Part shown: piece after piece, positions 37,346 to 47,209 of the stretch
Numbering within the stretch: the stretch's first letter is position 1
How the letters are laid out: each line of letters starts with the position of its first letter
Assembly: GCA_016716335.1 (NCBI GenBank)
Contig: JADJWN010000004.1
Span: 1 to 64,000, forward strand
Source: Saprospiraceae bacterium
GTDB lineage: Bacteria > Bacteroidota > Bacteroidia > Chitinophagales > Saprospiraceae
Length of the DNA stretch: 64,000 nucleotides
Direction of reading: 5' to 3'
Position numbers and translations under genes: made by a program
Notes under the pieces: generated by a model
Told to the model about the DNA's origin: nothing
The model's input: the letters and a program-made list of their open reading frames with translations, nothing else
Database searches by the model: none

Positions 37346-37438
37346 ATGAATAAATTACCACAGTACCACAGTACCACAGTACCACAGTACCACAGTACCA
37401 CAGTACCACAGTACCACAGTACCACAGTACCACAGTAG
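37346..37438 (+). CDS. Short ORF encoded mostly by an 8-bp repeat
   Basis: From ATG 37346 the frame reads MNKL, then an 8-residue repeat PQYHSTTV three times, then PQ and a TAG at 37436. The repeat unit is 8 bp, so a change of one unit shifts the frame. In one of the other frames the sequence after the repeat stays open for ~60 codons (VDIVDFTSDSLKTGRLESV...). It begins ~20 bases after a good promoter. It may be a switchable ORF or simply a leader; no homologue is recognised. Confidence 0.3.
   Translation: MNKLPQYHSTTVPQYHSTTVPQYHSTTVPQ
37356..37437. repeat. Microsatellite (TACCACAG)10
   Basis: Ten perfect 8-bp units plus two bases, without interruption, between a Bacteroidota-type promoter (37295-37326) and the gene at 37550. 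A perfect tract of this length should be prone to slipped-strand length change. Confidence 0.95.
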
Positions 37439-37549
37439 ATATTGTGGATTTTACCTCAGATTCGCTGAAGACAGGCCGCCTTGAAAGTGTAACACAGATC
37501 ATCCCATACCGACGGAGGATATTGTTTTACACATTTCAAATTTTTAATC

Positions 37550-38245
37550 ATGAAAACGATATTTTTAATTTTTACAGGGCTTTTAAGTATGTATTTCAGC
37601 GGATATAGTCAATGTGGATTTCAGGTGAGCATTGAGCAATGCTGTGTGACCGTCTCGGTGATACCCAATGCTTATCCCCGATGGATGATTGAGTTTGGGG
37701 ATGACCACATTATCACCAGCAGTGAGGTGGACAGTACAGTGGCTACCCATTGTTTTGAGGGTGGGCCGGGCAGTTATAAAATTGTACTTACATATCTTGA
37801 TGAATACGGCAATCATGGCTGTGGAGCTGATGAAATTATTTTCATTAATGAAGCTTGTGATTGTGTACAGTGGCTTTGCTGGGACATGCTCGCCAACTGC
37901 TGTGTGATGGACACGATCAAGGGTTTTGAGATCATGGTCAACGGCAATCCGGTGATCATCCCGCTCACGCCGACCTATGTGGCAGGTGCCTATCAGTGGC
38001 TGTCAGATACCTTGGTCACTATTCTGGAAAGTTATAATTACGGGGGTGAATTTTATTCAAGTTTTGAGCCTGTAATTAAAAAATGCAAAAAGGGAAATGA
38101 TGTTATACCGGGTTTCTTCTTCGTAAATTCGTCTATTCAGATAGTCAGGATTTTGGGGGTAGTGGATTGTAATTTCCCCAATCCACCACCCGACTGGAGG
38201 GAAGCCAAGGTGGAGTTCAAATCCGGATTCTGTAATTTTGATTGA
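37550..38245 (+). CDS. Secreted cysteine-rich hypothetical protein
   Basis: A 231-aa protein with a signal peptide (residues 1-19, SGYS) followed by many paired cysteines (IEQCCVTV, CDCVQWLCW, NCCVMD). The region around FGDDHIIT ... HCFEGGPGSYKIVLTYLDEYG reads like a PKD fold. There is no recognised C-terminal sorting domain. Its last 26 codons (CNFPNPPPDWREAKVEFKSG...) recur as non-coding relics after each LRR gene downstream, showing that the duplication began inside this gene. Function unknown. Confidence 0.65.
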   Translation: MKTIFLIFTGLLSMYFSGYSQCGFQVSIEQCCVTVSVIPNAYPRWMIEFGDDHIITSSEVDSTVATHCFEGGPGSYKIVLTYLDEYGNHGCGADEIIFINEACDCVQWLCWDMLANCCVMDTIKGFEIMVNGNPVIIPLTPTYVAGAYQWLSDTLVTILESYNYGGEFYSSFEPVIKKCKKGNDVIPGFFFVNSSIQIVRILGVVDCNFPNPPPDWREAKVEFKSGFCNFD

Positions 38246-38325
38246 AATTGATATAGAAGGAGTGTATGCCGGAGTATGGCTGCGCTCCTGATTTTGAAGA
38301 AAAAGAGTAAATAAAAACAAGAGCT

Positions 38326-40147
38326 ATGCGTCAGATAATACTATACTTGCTTGCAGCGGCGGCAGTACTGATAAGCCGGGAGGTCAATGCCCAGGATTGT
38401 CCGAATTTTACCCCTGACATTCAACCGTCAGTCGGCATTGGACAGTTTTCCGATAAAATATCCACAATGCAGAGAAAACAGATTTACGATAGTTGTTACA
38501 GGTGATGATATTACTGACTTGACGCCCCTGGCCCAGATCAAGCGTTTCAACAGCAATCTGAGAGTGGAGAACTGTGGTAATCTGGAATCCTTGGCATTGT
38601 TTGATTCTACTTATTATATGGTTAATCTGGAATTGAACAATGTAACTAAATTAAAGAATCTAAAGGGCTTGGAGAAAGTACAGGAAATATATTCCTTGAG
38701 AATCCATAAGAATAATTCACTCGAATCGCTGGAAGGTCTGGAAGGCCTGAAAAAATGTCCGGAAGATATTTTCATAAGAGAAAATCCGTTACTTCAAAAG
38801 ATAGATAATTTCCCATTGAAGGATACACTGCGGGGTGTAACGATAGGCTCTAATCCTCAATTAAGCTATGTAAATTTGTGGGACTCTCTGAAAGTAGTGA
38901 GAGCCAGTCTTGAGATACAGGACAATCCGAGGTTGAAAAATCTGGATGGGCTGAAAAATCTGGTACGGGTAGGAAACACCCTGCGGATAGATCAGATAGA
39001 CTCCATAGAATACCTGCCCGACTTCGAACATCTGGAATTTGTAGGGACCAATCTGTACATTATCGGCAGGGATCAGGCACCCCGCCGCAATCTTTGTAAG
39101 AACATACCCTTATTTCCAAAGTTGCGGACAGTAGGTAAGGCAATTCTAATCAGCAATTTCATCTACAATGAGATTGACGATTATGATGGGTTTAATGCCT
39201 TGGAGCGGGCGGGAAGTATCAGACTTTTTAGTATGGCTACGAGGAAGATATCGGGATTTAACAGCCTCACAGTGCTGCCGGATTTTATCCATATAGATGG
39301 CTACTCCAATCTATATGACAAATATCTGGAGGAGATCAGCGGGTTTAACCGTATAGAAACAGTAGGCGAGATTTACCTTAAATCCAATGTGGAATTAAAG
39401 AAGTTTACCGGATTCCGCAATCTGCGCAGGGTAGAGACAGATCTACATTTATATGGGGCCTCCCTCAATCTGGAGACCTTCGAAGGGTTGGCCAATCTGG
39501 AGTATGTGGGCAGACACTGTATGTTGATACTGAATCGTAATTTGAGAAGCCTTGGAATGAAAAAACTTAAATTTGTAGGAGGAAACTTTTGGCTTGAAGA
39601 CTCTGAAAGGCTTAAGAATCTGGATGAACTGGTGACTTTGACAACTGTGAATAAAGAATTGTATGTATTTCATAACGATTTTCTCGAAGATATAAAGGGT
39701 TTGTCAAATGTGGATTTTAATGGTGTGACCAAAATAGACTTCCGTGCACATCCGAAAACAAGTTTTTGTGCTATTAAATTATTTTGTGATTATCTGATGA
39801 ATAAGCCTCAAAGTCCTTTTGTAGTAGGACCTAATAATGGTGCCGGCTGCAATACCCGTGAAGAGATACTGGAGCAGTGCAGATTGGTCAGTACTACAGA
39901 TATGCGGGAGGATAGCGATATCGTCATATACCCCAATCCGGCGGCCACGGAGTTGTATATACAGGTGCCGGCGGAGGTGCAGGTACGGGAGATGCGGATA
40001 TACGATGGGTCGGGCAGGCAGGTGCATCAGGATCGGGTACGGGAAGGGAGAGTGGACATCAGCAGACTTACAGCGGGGATGTATCAGGCTATGATGCTGA
40101 CAGAAAGCGGCAGGATCATACAGCGGAGATTAGTGGTGCTGAAGTGA
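38326..40147 (+). pseudogene. LRR surface protein, copy 1, frameshifted by an extra C
   Basis: Same product as copy 2: signal peptide from ATG 38326 (MRQIILYLLAAAAVLIS), L-domain-like leucine-rich repeats and a type A sorting domain (IYPNPAATELYIQVPAE ... QRRLVVLK). At 38411-38414 it has CCCC where copy 2 has CCC, shifting the frame at about codon 29, immediately after the signal peptide. From 38420 on, the frame is intact to the stop (with one C removed, 607 codons, as in copy 2). An in-frame alternative start (38387) gives a protein without export signal. A possible on/off switch, a recent mutation, or a read error. Confidence 0.8.
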
Positions 40148-40337
40148 GGTAAAAGTGCTGCGGGTCAGGTAAAGTGGAATGTAACTTCCCCAATCCACCA
40201 CCCGACTGGAGGGAAGCCAAGGTGGAGTTCAAATCCGGATTCTGTAATTTTGATTGAAATTGATATAGAAGGAGTGTATGCCGGAGTATGGCTGCGCTCC
40301 TGATTTTGAAGAAAAAGAGTAAATAAAAACAAGAGCT

Positions 40338-42158
40338 ATGCGTCAGATAATACTATACTTGCTTGCAGCGGCGGCAGTACTGATAAGCCGGGAGGTCAAT
40401 GCCCAGGATTGTCCGAATTTTACCCTGACATTCAACCGTCAGTCGGCATTGGACAGTTTTCCGATAAAATATCCACAATGCAGAGAAAACAGATTTACGA
40501 TAGTTGTTACAGGTGATGATATTACTGACTTGACGCCCCTGGCCCAGATCAAGCGTTTCAACAGCAATCTGAGAGTGGAGAACTGTGGTAATCTGGAATC
40601 CTTGGCATTGTTTGATTCTACTTATTATATGGTTAAACTGGAATTGAACAATGTAACTAAATTAAAGAATCTAAAGGGCTTGGAGAAAGTACAGGAAATA
40701 TATTCCTTGAGAATCCATAAGAATAATTCACTCGAATCGCTGGAAGGTCTGGAAGGCCTGAAAAAATGTCCGGAAGATATTTTCATAAGAGAAAATCCGT
40801 TACTTCAAAAGATAGATAATTTCCCATTGAAGGATACACTGCAGGGTGTAACGATAGGCTCTAATCCTCAATTAAGATATGTAAATTTGTGGGACTCTCT
40901 GAAAGTAGTGAGAGCCAGTCTTGAGATACAGGACAATCCGAGGTTGAAAAATCTGGATGGGTTGAAAAATCTGGTACGGGTAGGAAACACCCTGCGGATA
41001 GATCAGATAGACTCCATAGAATACCTGCCCGACTTCGAACATCTGGAATTTGTAGGGACCAATCTGTACATTATCGGCAGGGATCAGGCACCCCGCCGCA
41101 ATCTTTGTAAAAATATACCCTTATTTCCAAAGTTGCGGACAGTAGGTAAGGCAATTCTAATCAGCAATTTCATCTACAATGAGATTGAGGATTATGATGG
41201 TTTTAATGCCTTAGAGCAGGCAGGAAGTATCAGTCTGTTTAGCCTGGCTACGAGAAATATCTCAGGATTCAATAATCTCAAAAGTGTAAGTGGCAGAATC
41301 TTCATAGATGGCTACTCCAATCTATATGACAAATATCTGGAGGAGATCAGCGGGTTTAACCGTATAGAAACAGTAGGCGAGATTTACCTTAAATCCAATG
41401 TGGAATTAAAGAAGTTTACCGGATTCCGCAATCTGCGCAGGGTAGAGACAGATCTTGATTTGTATGGGGCCTCACTCAATCTGGAGACCTTCGAAGGGTT
41501 GGCCAATCTGGAGTATGTGGGTAAGAAATGCAAATTTAATCTGAACCGCAGTCTGAGTAGTCTCGGCGTCAAAAATCTTAAATACGTAGGTGGTAATTTC
41601 TGGCTGGATAATGCTGAAAGACTTAAGAATCTGGATGAGCTGGCTACACTTACTACCGTGAAGGGAGAGATATACATCTTTCATAATGACATTCTGGAGG
41701 ATATCACCGGGCTGTCAAACATAGATTACCGGGATGTAACTGAGATAAATTTCAGGGCAAATCCCAAGACCTCGTTTTGTGGCATTAAGCTGTTCTGTGA
41801 TTATCTCAAATACAAGCCCAACAGTCCGTTTATAGTTGGACAAGGTAACGGGCCGGGCTGCAATACCCGTGAAGAGATACTGGAGCAGTGCAGATTGGTC
41901 AGTACTACAGATATGCGGGAGGATAGCGATATTGTCATATACCCCAATCCGGCGGCCACGGAGTTGTATATACAGGTGCCGGCGGAGGTGCAGGTACGGG
42001 AGATGCGGATATACGATGGGTCGGGCAGGCAGGTGCATCAGGATCGGGTACGGGAAGGGAAAGTGGACATCAGCAGACTTACAGCGGGGATGTATCAGGC
42101 TATGATGCTGACAGAAAGCGGCAGGATCATACAGCGGAGATTAGTGGTGCTGAAGTGA
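40338..42158 (+). CDS. LRR surface protein with type IX sorting domain, copy 2
   Basis: A 606-aa protein. The signal peptide covers residues 1-22 (VNA|QD). About 20 leucine-rich repeats of the receptor-L-domain kind follow (LRVENCGNLESLALFDS; LRIHKNNSLESLEGLEGLK; LEIQDNPRLKNLDGLK) to residue ~500, then CNTREEILEQC and a sorting domain from ~525 (IVIYPNPAATELYIQ). It should be secreted by the type IX system and anchored at the cell surface, for binding of an unknown partner. It is intact. It differs from copy 1 mainly in two windows, about codons 299-325 and 392-503. Confidence 0.88.
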   Translation: MRQIILYLLAAAAVLISREVNAQDCPNFTLTFNRQSALDSFPIKYPQCRENRFTIVVTGDDITDLTPLAQIKRFNSNLRVENCGNLESLALFDSTYYMVKLELNNVTKLKNLKGLEKVQEIYSLRIHKNNSLESLEGLEGLKKCPEDIFIRENPLLQKIDNFPLKDTLQGVTIGSNPQLRYVNLWDSLKVVRASLEIQDNPRLKNLDGLKNLVRVGNTLRIDQIDSIEYLPDFEHLEFVGTNLYIIGRDQAPRRNLCKNIPLFPKLRTVGKAILISNFIYNEIEDYDGFNALEQAGSISLFSLATRNISGFNNLKSVSGRIFIDGYSNLYDKYLEEISGFNRIETVGEIYLKSNVELKKFTGFRNLRRVETDLDLYGASLNLETFEGLANLEYVGKKCKFNLNRSLSSLGVKNLKYVGGNFWLDNAERLKNLDELATLTTVKGEIYIFHNDILEDITGLSNIDYRDVTEINFRANPKTSFCGIKLFCDYLKYKPNSPFIVGQGNGPGCNTREEILEQCRLVSTTDMREDSDIVIYPNPAATELYIQVPAEVQVREMRIYDGSGRQVHQDRVREGKVDISRLTAGMYQAMMLTESGRIIQRRLVVLK

Positions 42159-42331
42159 GGTAAAAGTGCTGCGGGTCAGGTAAAGTGGAATGTAATTTCC
42201 CCAATCCACCACCCGACTGGAGGGAAGCCAAGGTGGAGTTCAAATCCGGATTCTGTAATTTTGATTGAAATTGATATAGAAGGAGTGTATGCCGGAGGAT
42301 GGCTGCGCTACTGATTTTTTATTTAGTATTA

Positions 42332-43129
42332 CTATAAATCCCGATTAGCATTTTTGAGCCCTATGCCAAACAGGGCAAAATCATATTTCACCGGGTCTGC
42401 GGGATCGAAGGTGCGCAATGCTGCGGTGAGTTCTTCCACTGCCTGCCAATCCCTTTGTTTCCTCTTCAGAAGCCCGAGAGCTCTGGCAGTATTTTCTACG
42501 TGTACATCCAGCGGCATCATCAGACGGGCCACAGGGATACGCTTCCACAAGCCAAAATCCACTCCCCGATTGTCACTGCGCACCATCCAGCGGAGATACA
42601 TATTGAGCCTTTTGCAGGTGGATTTTCGTGCAGGGGTGGCGATGTGTTTTCGGGTACGGTCCGGAGCCCATGGATGGTCAAAAAAATACAGGTGAAAATG
42701 ACGGAGTGCCGATTCCTGATCGTAGGCCTCCTCAGTCCCGGGCAGGAAGGCATCTTCAAGGCTCTCGTAGCGGGTATAGTGTCTTTTCAGAAAATCTATG
42801 AAATACATAGCGTCGGTAGTCTGGAAGGTGCGGTGTATAAAATGCCTGAATCTTTTCAGGTCCTGCTCCGTATGATTCAGGATAAAGTCATAAGGTGTAT
42901 CGTCCATGAGCTGCATAAGCTCCATGGATTTGGCTATGATGGTTTTTCGCTGCCCCCATGCGAGTATAGCTGCAAAAAATCCGGAAATTTCGATATCCTG
43001 CTTTTTGGCATATCTGTGCGGTACCTGTACAGGATCAAGCCCGATAAATCCGGGTACATTGACCCTGTCCACCCACTCATCCAGAAATGTCTTCAGACTG
43101 TGATCGTCTGAAAATCGGGGAAACATCAA
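42332..43129 (-). CDS. TIGR02757 family protein
   Basis: A 265-aa protein of the TIGR02757 (DUF2400) family, common in Bacteroidota. Typical blocks are DPVQVPHRYAKKQDIEISGF, AAILAWGQRKTIIAK and MPLDVHVENTARALGLLKRK, the last recalling the helix-hairpin-helix DNA glycosylase fold. The function is unknown. The end overlaps nothing, and its start overlaps the infB stop by 4 bases, so it is probably cotranscribed with the rimP-nusA-infB cluster. Its 3' end abuts the partial third copy of the LRR spacer. Confidence 0.88.
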   Translation of the reverse strand: MMFPRFSDDHSLKTFLDEWVDRVNVPGFIGLDPVQVPHRYAKKQDIEISGFFAAILAWGQRKTIIAKSMELMQLMDDTPYDFILNHTEQDLKRFRHFIHRTFQTTDAMYFIDFLKRHYTRYESLEDAFLPGTEEAYDQESALRHFHLYFFDHPWAPDRTRKHIATPARKSTCKRLNMYLRWMVRSDNRGVDFGLWKRIPVARLMMPLDVHVENTARALGLLKRKQRDWQAVEELTAALRTFDPADPVKYDFALFGIGLKNANRDL

Positions 43130-45882
43130 CCCAGTGTCTGCTTGATTTCGATAATTTCGTATCCCTCAATGATATCCCCTTCCTTGATGTCATTGAAGTT
43201 TTTGATGGTGAGTCCGCACTCGAGGCCGGACTTTACTTCCTTTACATCTTCCTTGAAGCGTTTCAGGGATGACAGCTCGCCGTGGGCTCCTTCTCTTGTG
43301 GGATAAATCACGATACCATCTCTCACCACCCGGACGTGAGTGTTGCGGGTGAGCTTACCTTCTGTGACATAACATCCGGCGATGGTGCCGATCTTGGACA
43401 TTCTGTATATCTCACGGACCTCGAGATTGGCCACGATTTTCTCTTCACGGGTAGGTTCAAGCATACCTTCCATAGCGGATTTGATCTCTTCGATCGCTTC
43501 ATAGATGATGGAGTAGGTCTTGATCTGTACGCCTTCTCTTTCGGCCAGGGCTCTGGCATTGGCTGAGGGTCGTACCTGAAATCCGATGATGATGGCATCG
43601 GAGGCGGATGCCAGCAATACGTCTGACTCTACAATCTGCCCTACAGCCTTGTGTATGACATTGACCTGAATGGTCTCTACAGAAAGCTTGATCAGCGAGT
43701 CTGACAATGCCTCGATAGATCCATCCACATCTCCTTTGACGATGAGGTTGAGCTCCTTGAAGGTACCGAGGGCGAGACGTCTTCCGATCTCGTCGAGGCT
43801 GATACGCTTGCTGGCACGGGTACTCTGCTCTCTGTCAATCTGTGCCCGTTTGGCTGCAAGCTGTCGTGCTTCCTGCTCGGATTCCATGACTTTAAACTTT
43901 TCTCCTGCCTGAGGAGCTCCGCTCAGTCCCAATACAAGTATCGGCGAGGATGGTCCGGCTTTCTTCACTTTTTTGCCGTGTTCGTTGAACATAGCCTTGA
44001 TCTTACCAGAGTAAGGACCTGCCACGATGGCATCACCCACTTCGATAGAGCCATTCTGTACGAGCAGTTTGGTCACATATCCCCGACCCTTGTCAAGAGA
44101 CGCTTCAATCACTGTACCTGTACCCGGCTTGTCAGGATTGGCCTTGAGGTCGAGGATTTCTGCTTCCAGAAGGATTTTTTCCAGCAGTTTGTCCACGTTG
44201 AGCCCTTGTTTGGCAGATATATCCTGCGACTGGTAGGTGCCACCCCAGTCTTCCACCAGGAGGTTCATGCCTGCGAGCTCCTGCTTTATTCTTTCGGGGT
44301 CTGCACCGGGTTTGTCTATTTTGTTGATGGCAAATACCATAGGTACCCCGGCGGCCTGGGCATGGCTGATGGCCTCCTTGGTTTGAGGCATGATATGATC
44401 GTCTGCTGCAATGATGATAACTGCTATATCCGTCACCTTGGCACCCCTGGCTCTCATCGCAGTGAAGGCCTCGTGACCCGGCGTGTCGAGAAAGGTGATT
44501 TTCTTGTTATCCGGACCCACTTTTACTTCGTAGGCACCGATATGCTGTGTGATACCTCCCGCCTCGCCGCTGGCCACATTGGCTGATCGTATATAGTCAA
44601 GCAGTGAGGTTTTACCGTGATCTACGTGACCCATGACGGTGACAATCGGTGCCCGGGGCTTAAGATCTTCGGGGTCATCGGTTTCTACTTCATCATCTTC
44701 GACCTGCTCTTCTGCGCTGATAAACTCCACATCTCTGCCAAACTCGTTGGCCACCAGTTCAATGATTTCAGCATCCAGACGTTGATTGATGGATACTATG
44801 ATACCCAGATTCATACAGGTGGTAATCACCTGAGTAGGCGAAATATCGAGCAGACCGGCGAGTTCGGATACAGATACAAACTCGGTGAGCTTGAGCTTTG
44901 TATCCTGTTCCTCCATCTCGCGGAGTTCCTGTTTTTCACGTTTTACATCACGGGTTTCCCTTCTGAGTTTTTGTCGTTTGTTTTTGCCGGTGAGATTGAG
45001 CTTGGCCATGGTAGCCTTGATCTTCTCATCGATTTCTTTTTGAGATACTTCCTTGATTTCCTCTTTGGGAGGGAGTTTTTTACCGCTCTTATCTGTGCCC
45101 CGGCCTACCTGCTGGCCGATGCTGGAGGAGGATGCTGCCAGTTTTTTTCTTTTTCTTTTTCTTTTCTGGCCTGCATCACCACCGGTACTATCCGTATCTG
45201 CCGGGGCCTGGGTACCTTGTTTTTCCGATTTTTTGGGCTTGGAAGAGGCATCCAGTTTATTGGCATCGATCTTACCCAGGATTTTCAAACCCTTCAACTG
45301 CGGGGTTTCTGCCCGGATGAGCACTTCTTCTTCCTTTTCGGGCTGTACCGGTACTGTGGCAGTTTCCGACTCATTCGTTTCAGCCGGACTTTTCGTCTCT
45401 GCCTCCGGTACTGTATTTTGTACTTCTTCAGCGGACTCTTCCGTTTTCTTTTTAGGAGTGGCCTTGGGCTTGTCAAGATCAATTTTGCCTACCACTTTGA
45501 TCTGGGGCAACTCAGCTCTGGATTTGAATACTTCCTCCTCTTTGGCAGGCTCCGGTTCGGGGACTTTTGCAGGCTCGGGTGCAGGAGGCGGGGTAGCCGG
45601 TTTGGCAGTCTCGCCAAATTTTGGTATATTGAAAAGTGATTTGGGTTTTTCTTCGGCCTTGGGTTCCGCTTTTTCAAAGCTTCGCCCGATAACTATCTGA
45701 TCCGCTTTTTCTTTTTCGGCTATCGAACTGCTAAACTCCTTCAATAACAAAGCATGCATCTCATCGGACACAAGGGATGTGGGTTTATTCTCAATCGTAA
45801 AGCCCTTGGAAGTCAGGAAATCTACGATTGTGGACACTCCTACATTCAGCTCCTTTGCTATTTTTACTAATCTTTCTGCCAT
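43126..45882 (-). CDS. infB: Translation initiation factor IF-2
   Basis: A 918-aa GTPase that delivers initiator tRNA to the 30S subunit. The N-terminal IF2_N domain (LVKIAKELNVGVSTIVDFL) is followed by a long low-complexity, charged linker to ~residue 340, a second IF2_N-like unit, and the G domain: GHVDHGKTS (G1), GGITQHIG (G2), DTPGHEAF (G3), NKIDKPGAD (G4). C-terminal domains II-IV end EGDIIEGYEIIEIKQTLG. Nothing is missing. It lies downstream of nusA as in most bacteria. Confidence 0.96.
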   Translation of the reverse strand: MAERLVKIAKELNVGVSTIVDFLTSKGFTIENKPTSLVSDEMHALLLKEFSSSIAEKEKADQIVIGRSFEKAEPKAEEKPKSLFNIPKFGETAKPATPPPAPEPAKVPEPEPAKEEEVFKSRAELPQIKVVGKIDLDKPKATPKKKTEESAEEVQNTVPEAETKSPAETNESETATVPVQPEKEEEVLIRAETPQLKGLKILGKIDANKLDASSKPKKSEKQGTQAPADTDSTGGDAGQKRKRKRKKLAASSSSIGQQVGRGTDKSGKKLPPKEEIKEVSQKEIDEKIKATMAKLNLTGKNKRQKLRRETRDVKREKQELREMEEQDTKLKLTEFVSVSELAGLLDISPTQVITTCMNLGIIVSINQRLDAEIIELVANEFGRDVEFISAEEQVEDDEVETDDPEDLKPRAPIVTVMGHVDHGKTSLLDYIRSANVASGEAGGITQHIGAYEVKVGPDNKKITFLDTPGHEAFTAMRARGAKVTDIAVIIIAADDHIMPQTKEAISHAQAAGVPMVFAINKIDKPGADPERIKQELAGMNLLVEDWGGTYQSQDISAKQGLNVDKLLEKILLEAEILDLKANPDKPGTGTVIEASLDKGRGYVTKLLVQNGSIEVGDAIVAGPYSGKIKAMFNEHGKKVKKAGPSSPILVLGLSGAPQAGEKFKVMESEQEARQLAAKRAQIDREQSTRASKRISLDEIGRRLALGTFKELNLIVKGDVDGSIEALSDSLIKLSVETIQVNVIHKAVGQIVESDVLLASASDAIIIGFQVRPSANARALAEREGVQIKTYSIIYEAIEEIKSAMEGMLEPTREEKIVANLEVREIYRMSKIGTIAGCYVTEGKLTRNTHVRVVRDGIVIYPTREGAHGELSSLKRFKEDVKEVKSGLECGLTIKNFNDIKEGDIIEGYEIIEIKQTLG

Positions 45883-45969
45883 TCTGAATATTACCTGTTA
45901 ACTACTATTTTATCTGCCTGATTTATGCAGGCATTGTTTATTTATACACACAGCTTTATCGTGCCCAAA

Positions 45970-47205
45970 TCAATCTTCAAATTCGGCTGCAAGTATTCTG
46001 AGTACTTCATCCACTGTCTCCTCTTCAAGGTCGGATCTTCTGATGATCTCCTCTCTGTCTAATGCCAGTACGCTTCTTGCGGTATCACATCCGATGGCCT
46101 TGAGGGCATCAATGACCCAATCTTCGATTTCGTCTGCAAATTCATCGAGATCCACATCGTCCATTTCTCCTTCGTCAGAGTCTCTGAATACATCGATTTC
46201 ATACCCTGTGAGCTTGCTTGCCAGCTTGATGTTGCTTCCGTTTTTACCTATTGCCAGTGATACCTGATCGGGCTTGAGATATACAGATGCTTTCATTTGC
46301 CTGTCATCTACCGTAATGCTTGACACCTTCGCCGGTGTGAGTGCTCTCTGTATAAACAGGGCGATATTATTGGTATAATTGACGATATCGATATTTTCAT
46401 TTCTCAATTCTCTCACGATACCGTGGATTCTTGATCCTTTCATACCCACGCAGGCACCCACCGGATCTATCCTGTCGTCGTAGGATTCCACGGCCACCTT
46501 TGCTCTTTCACCGGGCATCCGTACGATTTTTTTGATGGTGATCAGGCCATCTTCGATCTCCGGCACTTCCTGCTCAAGCAACTTTTCCAGAAACTTATTG
46601 TCTGTCCTTGAGAGCATCACCATGGGGCTGCCGTTGCGCATCTCCACTCTTTTGATGACACCCCGCACCATATCTCCCTTTCTGAAGAAATCACCTTTGA
46701 TCATCTCAAGCCGGGGCAATACCAGCTCGTTTTGTGTGGCATCGTCTATGACCAGTATTTCTTTTTTCAGTATCTGGCTCACTTCTCCCACCACGATTTC
46801 GCCCACTCTGTCCATGTATCTTTTATAGACATCGTCTTTTTCGAGATCCATGATACGGGACATCAGAGTCTGACGGGCGGCCATGATAGATCGTCTGCCG
46901 AAGTCATCAAGTGTAAGCTGCTGATAGCATTCCTCACCGATTTCGTAGGCTTCATCAATGGATTTGGCCTCGGTATAGGATATCTGGCTGAGCTCATCCG
47001 TCACCTCTCCATCCGGTACAATCTGTCTCACTCTCCACATCTCGAGGTCTCCGCTCTGGGTATTGACGATGACGTCAAAATTTTCATCAGACCCGTATTT
47101 TTTCCGGATCAGCGTACGAAACACATCCTCGAGTACCCTCACCATGGTGGGCCGGTCTATGTTTTTGCCGGCCTTGAATTCTGAAAACGATTCTACTAAG
47201 TTCAT
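45970..47205 (-). CDS. nusA: Transcription termination/antitermination factor NusA
   Basis: 411 aa: N-terminal RNA-polymerase-binding domain (residues 1-~130), S1 domain (VGEIVVGEVSQILKKEILV), KH1 and KH2 (IDPVGACVGMKGSRI; LAIGKNGSNIKLASKL with its GxxG loop) and a C-terminal acidic domain with a helix-hairpin-helix-like end (IGCDTARSVLAL). It controls pausing and termination. It is 4 bases after rimP and 87 bases before infB, the conserved operon order. Confidence 0.96.
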   Translation of the reverse strand: MNLVESFSEFKAGKNIDRPTMVRVLEDVFRTLIRKKYGSDENFDVIVNTQSGDLEMWRVRQIVPDGEVTDELSQISYTEAKSIDEAYEIGEECYQQLTLDDFGRRSIMAARQTLMSRIMDLEKDDVYKRYMDRVGEIVVGEVSQILKKEILVIDDATQNELVLPRLEMIKGDFFRKGDMVRGVIKRVEMRNGSPMVMLSRTDNKFLEKLLEQEVPEIEDGLITIKKIVRMPGERAKVAVESYDDRIDPVGACVGMKGSRIHGIVRELRNENIDIVNYTNNIALFIQRALTPAKVSSITVDDRQMKASVYLKPDQVSLAIGKNGSNIKLASKLTGYEIDVFRDSDEGEMDDVDLDEFADEIEDWVIDALKAIGCDTARSVLALDREEIIRRSDLEEETVDEVLRILAAEFED

Positions 47206-47209
47206 TGCT

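Larger units (their letters stand above)
38158..42317. repeat. Tandem duplication, ~2.01-kb unit, two full copies and a partial third
   Basis: The unit runs from within the 3' end of the secreted-protein gene, through a ~140-bp spacer and an LRR gene, to ~35 bp past its stop. Start codons at 38326 and 40338 are 2012 bp apart; stops are 2011 bp apart. The spacer recurs a third time at about 42180-42317 and then stops abruptly. The junctions share AGTGGA, so microhomology or slipped mispairing may have created the duplication. The copies are nearly identical except in two windows. Confidence 0.92.

Noticed and set aside
41836..42105. Arg/Cys-rich frame within the sorting domain of LRR copy 2 (also in copy 1 at 39837)
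   Set aside because: A third-frame shadow of GC-richer sorting-domain codons, present twice only because the gene is duplicated.
44617..45639. Long plus-strand frame (340 codons) opposite infB
   Set aside because: It is antisense to the charged linker and G-domain of IF-2; its Phe/Leu-rich composition is the mirror of Lys/Glu codons.
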